This document shows, in pieces, positions 37,601 through 50,400 of a stretch of DNA of 64,000 nucleotides. Positions within the stretch are counted from its first letter, which is position 1; each line of letters begins with the position of its first letter. The notes under the pieces were generated by a model. It was not told the origin of the DNA and did no database searches. It saw only the letters and a program-made list of their open reading frames with translations. The DNA comes from Marchantia polymorpha subsp. ruderalis (Eukaryota; Streptophyta; Marchantiopsida; Marchantiales; Marchantiaceae), in assembly GCA_037833965.1 (NCBI GenBank), contig AP031353.1, positions 29,762,501-29,826,500 on the forward strand. The letters are read 5' to 3'. Position numbers and translations under genes: made by a program.

Positions 37601-38726
37601 TTACGGCACTAACCTGCAGGTGTAAGTATGCAAGCACAATTGCTCATATGAATAGGACGGTAATCAGTTCTATCCCAAAACCTTTAGATGTGATAAGGGT
37701 TTGGTAAACTTTACAACAAACAAACTTCCTAATCAATTAAATCTGGTTCTATTTACATAAATTCGTCTACCAGTTTCTGAGAACAGAAAACTGCACTAGG
37801 AAAATAATGGTATAGCTTGTCCTAAAGAAGCAAGTCTACAGAAACAGTGCAGCACTTTCTTAACAGAGTAGATTGGATTAAGAACTAAAAGATTTGTGTG
37901 TATCGGAAGGTGGGTAGACAGCATGCTTTACTTTAAAGTCCATACTTTCAACATCTCGAATATTCACATTTGTAAAACCTGGGGATTAGATTATCACTGT
38001 GATGAGTGGATAATTTTCGACACACAGAGAGCCTGGCAGTGAAACAAAGGGATGTGAGTGGCGTTCAAACATAACATTGACCAGTTCCAAATGCGAATAA
38101 TGTCAAATTTCTTTCAAGGAGGTGTACAAAACCAGTGCAGCACTTTCGTTAAGGGGGTAGAATTGGATTGAGATCTAAAAGCTTTGTTTAGAAGGTGGAA
38201 CGCCAGCACGCGTTAGTTGTCTATCCATTCTTTCCACATCTCGAATCTGGAGATACGTAAAACCTGACGTTTAGGAAGATATGAAGGAGATAGACCAATT
38301 AAGATTCTCCAGCTTCAAAAATTAAAGAATCTGTATTGAAAACAGTCCTCACCTGGACAAACGAAACGACCTCCAGTCGTTTCGTTTTCCTAATTTCAAT
38401 CATGGAGCTAAAAACAAAGAGCAGAACGAGAATAACCCCAACCCAATCGTACTGACGCTTTGCAGCATCCGAGAGAGTACGTGGCCCATCTCAATACCAC
38501 AACATGCTTCCAAAGCTTTAACGATATAGATCCACGACAGGAAACAGGAAGCAACGAATCCAGGCTTAAATATAATAAAAACATGAAGTACAAACCAGAA
38601 CAGAGCTTTAGAAAGATGAGAAGGACATTAGAAAACACGAATAGAGATTACATGACCGATATTGTACAAGCAACCAACCAACACACCTGAGTCGCCCACA
38701 ATGATGAATTTTAGGAGCTGCTGCAT
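34672..38726 (-). CDS. Rab2/RABB1-like small GTPase with degenerate active site
   Basis: Rab2-type proteins act in ER-Golgi and vacuolar traffic. Five exons join in phase: 38726-38687, 37416-37277, 35736-35654, 35048-34844 and 34740-34672. They give 179 residues that align without gaps to plant RABB1 over the G domain. The nucleotide-base motifs are intact: NKCD (117-120) and SAK (147-149). Four conserved active-site positions are changed. P-loop GVGKS reads GVGKA (Ala18). Switch I Thr reads Asn36 in DPNVGIEF. The switch II WDTAGQ motif reads WNSARQ (Asn59 for Asp, Arg62 for Gly); Gln63 is kept. After 34672 either read-through or a last exon from about 34497 ends within about 11 codons without the usual C-terminal Cys pair. 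No stop or frameshift lies in the exons, so this is either a GTP-locked or non-hydrolysing pseudo-GTPase or a young decaying copy. Confidence 0.8.
37844..38278. repeat. Diverged direct duplication inside intron 1 of the Rab-like gene
   Basis: A segment of about 148 bp at 37844-37990 recurs at 38131-38278. Shared blocks include CAGTGCAGCACTTTC, ACATCTCGAAT and GTAAAACCTG, in the same order with small indels. Confidence 0.8.
38359..38387. repeat. Hairpin with 12-bp perfect arms in Rab intron 1
   Basis: 38359-38370 (AAACGAAACGAC) and 38376-38387 are exact reverse complements around a CTCCA loop. Confidence 0.8.
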
Positions 38727-39834
38727 TGACGGCGATGTCGAAGGCATTTATCGTCCTTTCAATTCTTCTCACTTCGCTTTTCAGATCGGCTACCTTAGCA
38801 TTTCCTCGGCTGGTTACGACACTCGAGCATGCTATCACAGGAATCAATGGGGGCAGTTACAAGCAGAACCGGATCCCTGCTGCAACTTTTACCTTTTCTT
38901 GAATTGAACACTGGAGTGATAGTATGGCAAGATCTGATGAATTTGTAGGCAACGAGTGCTGTTACTAAAAAGGACGACGAGACAACGACTCACGTTTTCT
39001 GTCAAAATTAAGCTCGGAGCCTTGGATGTAACGGAGCATAGTACCGTACCTACGCTTCGAACCTTTGAGCTGAAGAAGTTGTATCTAAGAAATACTAGAC
39101 TTGGCCTTCAAAGCACATTTGCTGGTTTCATCTGAATTCGTGTTAATGAGACGTATCCATGCATTAGTATGGCCCACCTTGGTACTCCTGCCATGCTTCT
39201 GTTTCGCATGGCACCGTCCTCCCAAGGAGAACTCTCGCTGCCTTACTGATAACACAAATGATAGTTTAACATTTACCATAGTTTAACAGAAACTGTCGAT
39301 CATGTCAACGACGCTTTTCAACTAACACTGGAGAATGTCCGAGGGCAGTAAAGTTTTGGATTTCTATTGCTGCAGTAGGATAGAGCACATTCAAAGGCTA
39401 GCTCTCTGCAACTGGAAGTTCACAAATACAGGGAAAACAGAAAGAAGGTTTGAACTTCTGATCTTCCCAGAAATGAAAACTGAAGTGAAGTGAACACTCT
39501 ACACATTCGCTAAGCCTTGCAGCATTAAGATTGCATCGCCTGTCGCTATTCTATTGTTGTTATTTTGTCAACATCCATATTTATACCGGTATAGCTAGAT
39601 GTTAGTTCAAAGTAGCCATGACTCTTGGCAGGAAAACCCATGGTCAGATAACGAAAACTGCGACTTGGACTCGTGTTTTTTTGTCAATGTTCAAATAGCA
39701 TATAGGTCATAAATGAATAAAAAAATGTAATACACGTAGATCATATTACATTCACGAAATATACGTGTCAGTATATTTCAACCCAATCCATGTTTTTTTC
39801 AAATTTTGAACAAAAAAGACTTCGAGACAAATAT

Positions 39835-39875
<41 letters not shown>

Positions 39876-42800
39876 CAATGATATTCTATTATTGAGAATA
39901 TTTCAGATAATGAAACATGATAATTTATAACTGTACATAAAACATCAAAGGAGGGAAAATTAAATTTCATTTTATCGATGTGCAAGCATCTTCAACGAGC
40001 TTAGATTGTTCGAAGTTGATGAAATAAATTACTCGCATTTATATTATTATCACACAAAAACATCTTAATTTTTTGAGATCTTCATTATATTAGATTAGAA
40101 AAGAAACAATTATCCAAGAAATATATAATTAAGAAAGCATAGATGATTAATTAAAAAAAATTCATCATATATAACATCTCAAACTAATAAATTTATAATC
40201 ATATTTTTAGTACCTTGAAATAATTATTCCATTATATTATATTAAAATACTTTTTAGCCTAAAATAAATTTTGAGCTTATGGTAATTAATAATTGAACGC
40301 TGAATTTTATCTCAATTCCTTCAACAAGGTTTGACTTTATTGGTAGCTTAAAAAGGATGCGAAAATTTGTAGAGTCAAAAATATTCATTGATGCAATAAA
40401 TTTCAAATTTGATGTAGTTTTGTTTGGAAACGTTTAAGAAATATCAAGATATAATATTATCATCTAAAAAATAGGAAAAAAAACAATTCATTCGTAAAAC
40501 TCATTGTTGGTAACTACCAAATGTTGAAGTTTTTGAAATATATTTCAATTGACATGTACTTGAGGATTAAAAAATACGTATCTCTATTTTTTTATTTTCA
40601 AATTTAAAAACGAATATATTAATAATCAAGTTTTGAAAGTGTAAAGCTAAAAAATAAATCCTATATCAGGTCAACTTTTTTCACTAGATGAACCTATTTA
40701 AGAGCGTATTTAATAATGTATAGTTTGTCGTGGTCTTTCCAAGTTCCGGGTTCAAGATTTTAAATCAAAGTAAACATGGCAAATATCTGGCATTTAATTT
40801 CTTAAAGGTATTTATTACATTTATAGTTTGAAATACATTGTAAGAATGTATACAGAATACATTAAAAAATGTATTTAATAATTATAATTCATATTGAAAG
40901 CATGAAAATATAAACATACCAAAATCATTTGAATTGAATCTATTATATTGAATAAGATTATTTATCATAAAATTTATACATATATCAACTAACACCTGTG
41001 ATCACTTTTTTTTAAAAAAATCAAATATCATACATGATATTTTCTCGTACACATTATATCTAATATCTCACCATTTTTAGATACAAAACCCAAGAATGAA
41101 TTTTTGATCACACTTATTTCAAAATCTTTCTGTTTGAAAGTACATAAACAAAAAAGAATCTTCTACACTATTTTTACATAAAATATCATATAACTTGGAT
41201 CATGGATGCGCAAATCAACTGAAGAATCAACATAACTTTTACAGTACAATAATCTGGCATAATACTAATTCTTGCCGCCATCGATCTTATGGAGCGAATT
41301 AGCGAATTGGCTGGCTAGAGAAGCATATTTTGGAGGATATTGGCTGTACATATCGGTAGGTTTCCATCGAAATTAACTATACCTGTCATGTTAAGCAACT
41401 CCCATGCGATATTTAGCCCATTCGTCTCAGTGTAGTACATTCACTCACCTAATAGTTCTCTCCCTGCTTTTCCTTCTCGCGACAATGTTTGAAAAGTCGT
41501 TTTTGGGCCAGATTCTACAATAAAGCCAACTTTGCCTCCCTTCCTCAGCTGAAAGCAAGTTTCCCGACCATCAATTCCCGTATCAAGACCAACGCAACGA
41601 TATACGTACTGAACAATATTTCCAGTATGTTGAGGAGAAAACCGTTTCGACAAACATTTCGAACATGCATACAGTTACTTGCCTGCCTACACTTTGCACT
41701 AAAAAACTTGGGGTGACAACCAAAAATATAGGTTGGACTCACCCTCCCATCTTCTGTCAAAAGCTATCCCCTGACGCTCGCAATGAGTACGACGTCGGCT
41801 GCCGGATCTCTCTATGTACTCATCGATTCAAACAAGAACTCAGGCGGTTAAAAGGTTAGTCGCCAGAGGCGCCCACCTTCTACCGCAGCACCTCTTTACC
41901 AGAGTAGGGAGGGCATGTTCTCTACCAGTAGAGATGAGCGTTCCAACTCTGCGGCTCTCTTGCAGCCCCGTGCCACTTCTCCATATCGACAGTCTCATTC
42001 TAAATACAGCCAACTCCTATCCCTTTTTCATCGTCACACCCGACCCCGACTGTCGACTTTTCGCTCACGGCTCCCAGTGGTCAGCAAGGGGAGCAATTCG
42101 CTGTCATGTGGCGGCTTTGGCCACACTTTCGAGCCCCTCCTAATAAAGGCAGGTGGTACTGGACCTGCAGACTGGACCACCCACTGTGTCTTATTGTCAA
42201 AGGATGATGTATGAGCTGTACCGGATGAAGAACAGACACGACCGCTGAGTGCAGTAACACTTTTCTCAGGTTCCTTGATCTAGATCTAACCAGCCTGCAC
42301 TGCAGATGATCTTACAGGTTGCTTGAAAGGAAGGTACTTTAAAAGTCTCTACACCCGATGATCGTATCCAGTCTTTTGCTTGGTCTCACGCTCGAGTTTA
42401 TATGTCGTCAGTAGCCCACGTTCTCGAGCAGATCTTCCGTGCTCATCTCAAAAACCTTAGTGGTATATGCCCATGCCAGTTCCACAAGTGACAAAAGCGG
42501 GAAGAGCCTTCACGACAACAGAAGGTACGCTCTGACCTGTGCAGCTATTATCAGACACACTGAGGACTCTATTTTCTTGACTTAACTTACTTGGCACTAC
42601 AAGAAAGAATTTCACTTTCAAAAACAGGAAGAAACGGTAGGTAATGGGGCTGGTCAGTAAAGTTACTCAGACATAGAGAACAGCTCAGACTCCGAGGACG
42701 CATCAAAGATCGTAAGAAACCATCCCGTCAGCCCACGATTCAGTTCACATGTCCGCAAGAGACTCTAAATTCATTTGAATCGAAAGGCGTCATCACTGTC

Positions 42801-43552
42801 GCAAGAACCGGTTTTTGTAGATGCTCAGGCACAGGGTCCACATGGGATATGATCAAGCACAAGGGATCCAAACTGTGATCTTCCCATATAACGAACCATT
42901 CAGCTCTCATCCTTTACAAAAACAATCCATCAATTGACTGACGTACAGGACTCGATGAAGCTCTCATGTCAGTAATAAAAAACCGCAACGAGTTCCACCT
43001 CAACTGGTGAGAAAATGTACGAAAATGGAAAAATCAACCGATTGAAAAACAATTTACACTTGGCCGCGGATTTAAGCAAAAAGTCGTACATTCACCAGCA
43101 ACTTCAACTTTCTTGCTTTCATCTTTCAAAACAGAAACCTACCTAGGTCGGTCATAGTAAACAATTACTCATTCCTAATTTTCCTAAAAGCTACTACTCC
43201 AAGAAAACATGTTACATCCAGGGAATTACATCCCCGTCATCATTTGAAGGATCACGTGACCTTCGGTACCAGATTACTGCACAAAGGGAAGGGCATTCCA
43301 GGAACAATTGGTTTCCCCGTGCGACGTAGTAAGAGCTACGGGAGTGGTGTATTTCTCTCCGTCAGTCTCACAAACTTCCTACACGAAAATAAAAATTCAC
43401 GGGAATCATGTGACGAGTTAGGGCGCGAGCTCAGTAGAGGAAATGAAGGCGCATAAACTAACAGAATGAGGTCCCTGACAGAGTGGTAAGGAGATATGTA
43501 TCCAACGCCCACAACGCAGATGTGGATGACGAGGGCAGCTCGTGACCAGATA
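38727..43552. other. Intergenic: Rab promoter, AT-rich desert, mixed region
   Basis: 38.7-39.6 kb is probably promoter and leader of the minus-strand Rab-like gene. 39.7-41.25 kb is extremely A+T rich and non-coding. 41.3-43.5 kb has moderate GC and overlapping short frames (for example 41441-41653 -, 41814-42143 +) with no recognisable domain. The part nearest 43552 is the 3' flank of the cyclin gene. Confidence 0.5.
39837..39874. repeat. TA dinucleotide microsatellite
   Basis: An uninterrupted run of 19 TA units. Confidence 0.95.
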
Positions 43553-44656
43553 TTACCGATTTGGGGATTCAGCAAATTGACGTGAGATCAGGGCATGAAC
43601 GGCAGCTCGATCGTAAGTTCCAGAAAGAGTGGCAGAGAGTCGTTTCCCTTTGGGCGTGGGATGAGGGGACTGTGCAGGTGACCGAAAGGCTGGAGACGGG
43701 ATTGGAAGAGATCTATCTATCCGTGTTTCATCTCTTAGCGCCTCTTTCTCGAGGTGTGAACAATAACTCTCAAAAACGTTCATGGTTACAAGCAACCTAA
43801 AATCAAGTCGAAAAAGCAATTCCAGCTCCAAGCGATTCAACTCCACCACGCTGACTCCACCTACTCTTGCAAAGAAGGAGTTGTTGAAATGTCTGCAAGA
43901 GCAACACTACCATCAATTAGGGGAAAGCATGGTTGACCAGTTGTCACAAAGTGTATAACACCGATTCCAAGGAAACCGCGAGGGGCTACGAGGGAGGCAT
44001 GTTGGGAAAATGATAGAAGAGACTGCAAAGTCCCTTCCCGAAAAAGTCAACATACAATATGCAAGCCAAAAGATCTTTTTCTTGAGAATCGCGTCTAAGA
44101 AGACGTGATTCACAGTATTGTCTTTACAGCAGTCGAAACGCAGAGACAGATGGAGAACTTACACATCATCGAGCATTTTCGTTGCCACCATGACACTCGT
44201 AACAAGGAGACGGTGCACGTTGAGCGAAGTGACAGGAAGGTCCGGTTGCCGGTGGATGAGTCTGTCAATGTAAACATATCCCACGACGAAGCACGAAGGA
44301 CTGCAATTCGTGTACTTGAAGATACGCTCCAGGTACTTACCAATGCTTATACCGGGCGCTCGGAGTCCGTGAAAAGCCGTCAGCTTACGGGAGTTCAGTG
44401 TGCTGGTTGTATAAGTAGCACCTGCGTATCGCTCGTTCCTGGCGACTAAACGCTCCAGGACTTGTGAAAGCACATTGAGAACAGACGGTATCTCTCTCTC
44501 TGGAGGAATCACCTCCTTGCAGTCCTCTTTGAATTCCAGATCCGACTCAGAGCAGGAATCGGAGTCCACTCCGTTGCGGACCGGAGGGGTCTCCGCTTTG
44601 CCCATTTCCTTAGCATGGGAGATGCCCGATTGCATAAAAGGCTCGAGTTCTGGCAT
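43553..44656 (-). CDS. CYCP4-like: P-type (PHO80-like, U-type) cyclin
   Basis: Plant CYCP proteins bind A-type cyclin-dependent kinases and link growth or phosphate and sugar signals to the cell cycle. Two exons, 44656-44163 and 43892-43553, join in phase (GT plus A gives Val) around a 270-nt intron, giving 277 residues. The first in-frame ATG is at 44656. A hydrophilic N-terminus of about 55 residues precedes the cyclin box. The box contains FHGLRAPGISIGKYLERIF, then KYTNCSPSCFVV, YVYIDRLIHRQP, LNVHRLLVTSVMVATK and LDDVHFNN, continuing with FFARVGGVSVVELNRLELE in exon 2; these are diagnostic of CYCP. The C-terminal tail has several Ser-Pro and Thr-Pro sites, including TPKGKR, a plausible kinase target. 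The N-terminal and C-terminal extensions are longer than in the Arabidopsis CYCP4 proteins I know. The upstream region is pyrimidine-rich on the plus strand. Confidence 0.93.
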
Positions 44657-47412
44657 CCGAATCAGTAACAATTGCAAAAATATTTGAAAAAAAGAAGCAA
44701 ATTCGTCGACCTCGTCGCGTGAAAGGACTGTGAATCTCCAAGTTAAAGACTACGCATAATCCTCTTCACTCAACAGCTTCCGGAATTCCGCCCTAAACCC
44801 CCGTCACCTACACCGAAGATAGTTACTTCTCTTAAGCACCGCGGGCCTCCCCTGCGACTTGATCCCTCCTATCTTCCTGTAACCCTCCTCCAGCTCCAAT
44901 GCATCCATAACTCCCTGCAGCACCGGACCGCCTCCTCTCCTCTCCCCTCCCCTCGCTTCCCTCCACAAGGTGCACAATACACAAGCTAACCGTCTTCTCC
45001 TCTCTGTTCAACGCCTCAATCCGTTCTCACGCGGCGTTATGTTGACCTCTTGCTTGGGCTGCTCCTTCTTCCCCTCACTGTCAGCAATCCCACGAGACTC
45101 AATCGATTGCAATCCAATTCTCTTTCATGCCTAACGCTCGCTTTACTCATCGGCTCCACGGGCTGCTGCTGCCATAGCTGAACGACCACACGTCCCAGTC
45201 GTCGGCCTCAGCTACGTTCCCTCCCTTTCCTCGCACCCTCCGTCTCCCACTGCTCTCCTCCTCTGCCTCCAACGCTGCTCAATTAGCGATCCCGACGGCC
45301 TTTCCCTTTCTCGGAGTCCACCCCCCGCGCCTCAGCGCCTTTCCTGTCCGCGGCCCCCTCCCTTTCTTCCTCTTCCTTTGCTGCTGCCGCTACGCCGCAA
45401 CACGTCAACTACGGCACATCTCGCTGCGAGTTTTCTCATTCCGTTCTCACCATCTACTGTTATATCGGGCCGCTACTTCCGAACCTCTCGCGAGAGCTCC
45501 ACCGGCTTAATTCTCCACGGAGCTAATGAGGCCAAGAGATTCGTCATTAAGCTCGACGACATTCCGGAGACAATGTCGTCTCCTGGACTCTTGAGCCAGA
45601 CGCATGCCACCACGTCGGATGCGGATATCGGTACTACTCGGCTCCCACACGGGTTGGGTTCGTAGATTTTCACGACTCGCGTCTGATGAATGTGAAAGTC
45701 GTGTTCGGTAGGGGGACTGACGAGTGAGCGCGATTCCCAGCTCCACCAACCAGCGGGAGTGTTACTCCTCCGCCGGATGCCCGGGCCGGTCCTGCGAAAC
45801 TTTCATTCGCTCTTGGTGGAGCCCGCCGACCATCTCCTGCGAAGAACGCGACCTCCAGAGCGTGAAGCGACGACGCAGGAGGAAGGTGCGCCGGGGCCGG
45901 ACGAATGTGCTGTGTAGCGGAACCGCGGGCAGTCTTTATATCCACATCGCGTTCACACGGAAACATACGGAAAGGATATGTTCTCCTACTCGATAACGCG
46001 ACACTTAAAATCCCTCGTCCATGTTAAGCATCTTCAGGAAAGCGGTACTGTAGGCTCGATATATATAGTGTGATTCCTCTTGGCCGTTGAAATACAGTTT
46101 AATTGCAATTTAAACTACGAGATATTATGCATTTTTGGGCCGTCGATTCTCGATCGTGCCGCCTTCCGTATATCATGCAGACGATTCTGTTAATTTGAAT
46201 CGTAAATAGAGAAGGACCGTTGAAAATGCTCCTCTACGTACGCCGGACTATACGTCGATCACAAGCCACAGCCATTCTTCCACCTTTACATTCGGCGGCA
46301 TTGCCCACTGTGCTCCGGATTAGGAACAGGGAGACGGCGCTACGCTGTTCTAAGAACATCTCTTAATACATCTGGCTGGCTGAAGAGCTTTGAGCTCGCA
46401 TTTGACTTCTACGTACTTGACTAATTTTCCACTATACGTGAGCGTATTCATAGGCTCGTTCATATTCTGTATTTGGTTAGATGCTGGAGCATTATCCATG
46501 GAACCCATTCCAGAACTTGCAGAAAGACACGAAAGACAACTAAACTGTGGTAATCCAGATAGAATTTTCCGCCTTTTGCGTGACGGTTAGGGATTTCTCC
46601 CGCTTCCTCCTGTTTCCCGGTAGCGCATGGAGTGATATGACCCGACGAGTTTAGATAGGTTTAGCGTTGATATATGCCCAATCAAGCATATACAATAGAG
46701 AAGTTTAGGAGAAACGGTCACATGGACAAAATTTGGATTATGCTATACCTTTGTCTCTAAACTCTAAACTGAACAAGATCCAAAACTAATATGTAACTAA
46801 GTATTTCACATGAGTATATAGCTTCGTTAGGAGATCTAGGGCCAGGTGTAGAGTTCAAATTAGGTCTCATAGAGAATGTGGCTATGATTAAGAAATCATG
46901 CACTATGTGGAGTTTTTGAATCACAAAGTGAATTTGGAATTGTTGTAACCTGATATTGTATTCTATGGTGATGTGTTCCATATTCATAAGAACATGAAAT
47001 TTATCACCTTCGCATAAAACCTATGAAATATAAATCATAGTTAATTTTGGACATAACATTGTGAATTTTAGAGAACAAAGATATTTGACTGAATTTTGGA
47101 TCCATGATAACATTGATCTAGTGGTTGTGAAGTGTTGAAGTCCGGATGGAGTGTAATTTTTCTGGAAGTTTAAAAATAGATTCTATTCAAAATTGAATTT
47201 CATCTATTTGAAATTCTATAGTTTTTTTTTAGACAAAATTTCAAGTTTGAATTTTCATGAGAAAAAAGTCAAATGATTTTGGCCAAGTGAGTTGAGTTCA
47301 ATAATTTTTTTCGTGACTCTGAATTTAGTTTGGATGAAAAAATCTGAATATACTTATCTTAGTATTATGACGATTTGTATGTTGTCATGTGATAGCACTG
47401 TACGTTTTAATG

Positions 47413-47414
<2 letters not shown>
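44657..47414. other. Cyclin upstream region and mixed intergenic DNA
   Basis: 44.75-46.0 kb is GC- and pyrimidine-rich on the plus strand, probably promoter and leader of the cyclin. The overlapping frames there (45378-45665 +, 45670-45966 -) have no domain. From about 46.6 kb the sequence becomes A+T rich with no coding signal. Confidence 0.5.

Positions 47415-47444
<30 letters not shown>
47415..47444. repeat. AT dinucleotide microsatellite
   Basis: An uninterrupted run of 15 AT units inside an A+T-rich block. Confidence 0.95.
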
Positions 47445-47447
<3 letters not shown>

Positions 47448-50400
47448 TGACATATGCCCTTCTACATCTAACATATCTCAATATGAAGATGAAAAATAAT
47501 ATTTACAAAAGTAGCTATTATGCTTCATAAGCTAATGTGATTGACCTTTTACGTACAGCTCAATAAAAAATAAAACGTACAACAAGTTAGAAAAATGATA
47601 AATCTTATGACCTAGTATAATAAACTCTTATACATTCATTCACCAACATATTGAAGTTTGCATCTAGGGTTCAATATAACTTCAAAGCTTAGAGAAATGT
47701 CATCACTTTTGTAGAAGGAATCGTGTGTAGAAAATAAGCTGCCAAGTGAATAGCTAGATCATCCCCTCGCAAGGATATAGTACTAGCAAAATTTTGGATC
47801 TATGTAAGAAGTCCCCTGGCCTGTCCGTCTTGTCTTCAAGCCCTTTGGGTCGGAAGAGAATCAGTTCTGAACAAGATTCATATGAGGTCATAATTAAAAT
47901 TTTATCCTTCAACATCTGAAATTTATTTTATAATATTTTGATTGTATTTACAACAAAAATTATATTTTATAAAACCAAATACAAAATTAGACTTTTGGGG
48001 ATGATGATGTAAGTAGTAAACTAGAAAAGATAGTAGAAAACATGGATCAATTCTTGGAGTTCACATTATTTTTTAAATTTTGATTCTAAAGAAACAAATC
48101 TTTTATGTTTAGACAAATTCCAAAAGAAGTATACACATATATATAGTCATTTTCACTTAGCATTTTATTTTAGAAAAATGCCATAATCCATTTTGACATG
48201 CTTGTGAGGAAAAATCTAAAAACGTATAATTGTGTGACATGCTTATCACTTTCTTTGAAAAAAAATTTGAATTCTAAGTTATATATTTTCATTTATTATT
48301 TATTTATATCTAATTTAATCCATAAAAGGTCATTCAAGTGATATAACGGTTCTTTCAATGTGAAGTTTATTTAGCTGAACTAGGGGCATATGTATCATTG
48401 GGCAGTTCTTAACATATAACAATTGAAAGGTAAACCTTTCTAAACCCATAGTCCATTTTCCCATAAAAGGGAAAATGGACTATGGCTTTCATTGTGCAAA
48501 AAATGAAACATGCTTGATGGATGATGAACATGACGGGATCATAGAAACTTCTTTGCCATGTTACCATCTGATACTTCGACTGAATTTGTATCAAGTGAGT
48601 ACAAGGAATCCAAGGGACATGTATTTTGTTGGAATTGACTGAGGGAAGTAACTTTTCTTTCGGAGGGCTACAAGCACGTTACTTAACATTGCTTTTGAGT
48701 ATCACCCATCAACGCAAGAACACACAATGCCTTGTAAGCCTATTTGTCAAAGCTTCTGACGAAGGACTACGTACATATAAAAGGACTTTTCATAAAGTCC
48801 AGGAATTTCAGAGCATCACCAAAAGCGAAAAAGAAAGGGCTTAGAATATGAGCAAATGATGTCCGGGAATTTAGCAAAACAAAATGATGAATCAGTAGAA
48901 GGGAGGATACTGACTCCTATAGTTGGGGAGGAGATGCAGATAAATCGAGTTACATAGTTCTCATCATTATAACGCTTGTCTCAGTTTGAAACAATTCTCA
49001 TAGACTACCACTGATGATGTAGAAGATGACACGGATCTAGAGTCATGACAGGAATACGCCTAATATAAACACATATTTCCCTTATTCTTATGAGTTAAAA
49101 CCATACGCGCCTTCCACACCATACGAAAGGAGCAGAACACACTATTTTTAAAAGAAAATCCTGCATTGTGATGTTTGCCTTCAGCAATGTGGAGACATGG
49201 CAATACTGTACCTTACAATCTGCACTCAAACATTCTTCAGATCAGTTGGCAACCCCTCCAAATGGACAGTGAATCAGTGAAATCGGAAGACATATAAGCC
49301 TAGGGCTTTGCACAAGATGGTACAATACCAGAATCCTGCTAGATTGAGAAGATAAAGCCTCTATCCTATGGTGGGCTACATGCTGCAACTTTTTATCTCC
49401 ACAACATGTAATCATAAACCCTACTCCACCTTTTTGACTGATGAACTCTAAGATTCGAAAAGAGCAAAGACTGCAAATCGTGAAACTCGATGAACACGGA
49501 GAGACATACATCCTCTAGAGGTATACATTTAAACCTGATAACTGGTTCCATCCCAGATTTTATCAAATTTACAGCAATCTATACATTTGTCCACTGTATG
49601 CAACAGAAGTTCAGAATCATGTCTTGGTGAGTGCCTCACCATGTGGGGAGTATAGAAAAGCATGACCCGAGAGAGGGTATCCGCTGACTGAGAGCAAGTG
49701 GCAGTATTAATTGTAAAGTCGGCCCGATTTTTTCTGGTCTGACAGGAACATATCGTTCCTTGCATCTTGTGCCATTTCTCCATGTTCTCATGTTCCAGTT
49801 GCTCAGTACAGTATGAGATGCTGAAAGTCATGACCGAATGCGATGTTTCTCGCGATGTCAAATACGTTCATGTCTCATAGACGAAGGTTAAATATAGGTC
49901 TATTCAAAACAAAGAGTCAAAAAGTATGAAGGCAAGTGGCAGAGGCTTCACAATTCATGCTGCAATGAAGTCTTATCATTCCATTGCAGAATGTCTTTTC
50001 TCTTCCTCGATAGACCAGGTTATGGTAATTCTCTTTTGTCTAAAGGAGAATGAATAGTCCGGGATAAATTCTCAAGTGGAATTGAAATGGAGACCCGTAA
50101 TCAGTTTTTACTAGTAAATGACATCCTACATCAACTACTGTTGTTAGATCAAACAAGACAATCATCACACTGTGCATGTTTGTTAGTTCAGATAGTTCAG
50201 ATTTGTTAGTTAGACCATCATAGATAGATTATAATGCTTTCTTTTGCTTTCAAAATATACATAATGATAGTTTATTCATAACAATAGCTTACAAGACATG
50301 ATATCGTATGGCAAATCTCACTTTGAGATACAATTACTCAATGTTTATGTATTAGCTGATGTAACAATCTACAAATTGAACTTTAAATTTCAACTTTATC

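Noticed and set aside
45378..45966. Opposed frames upstream of the cyclin gene
   Set aside because: They show no domain, and the region is best explained as a pyrimidine-rich promoter and leader.
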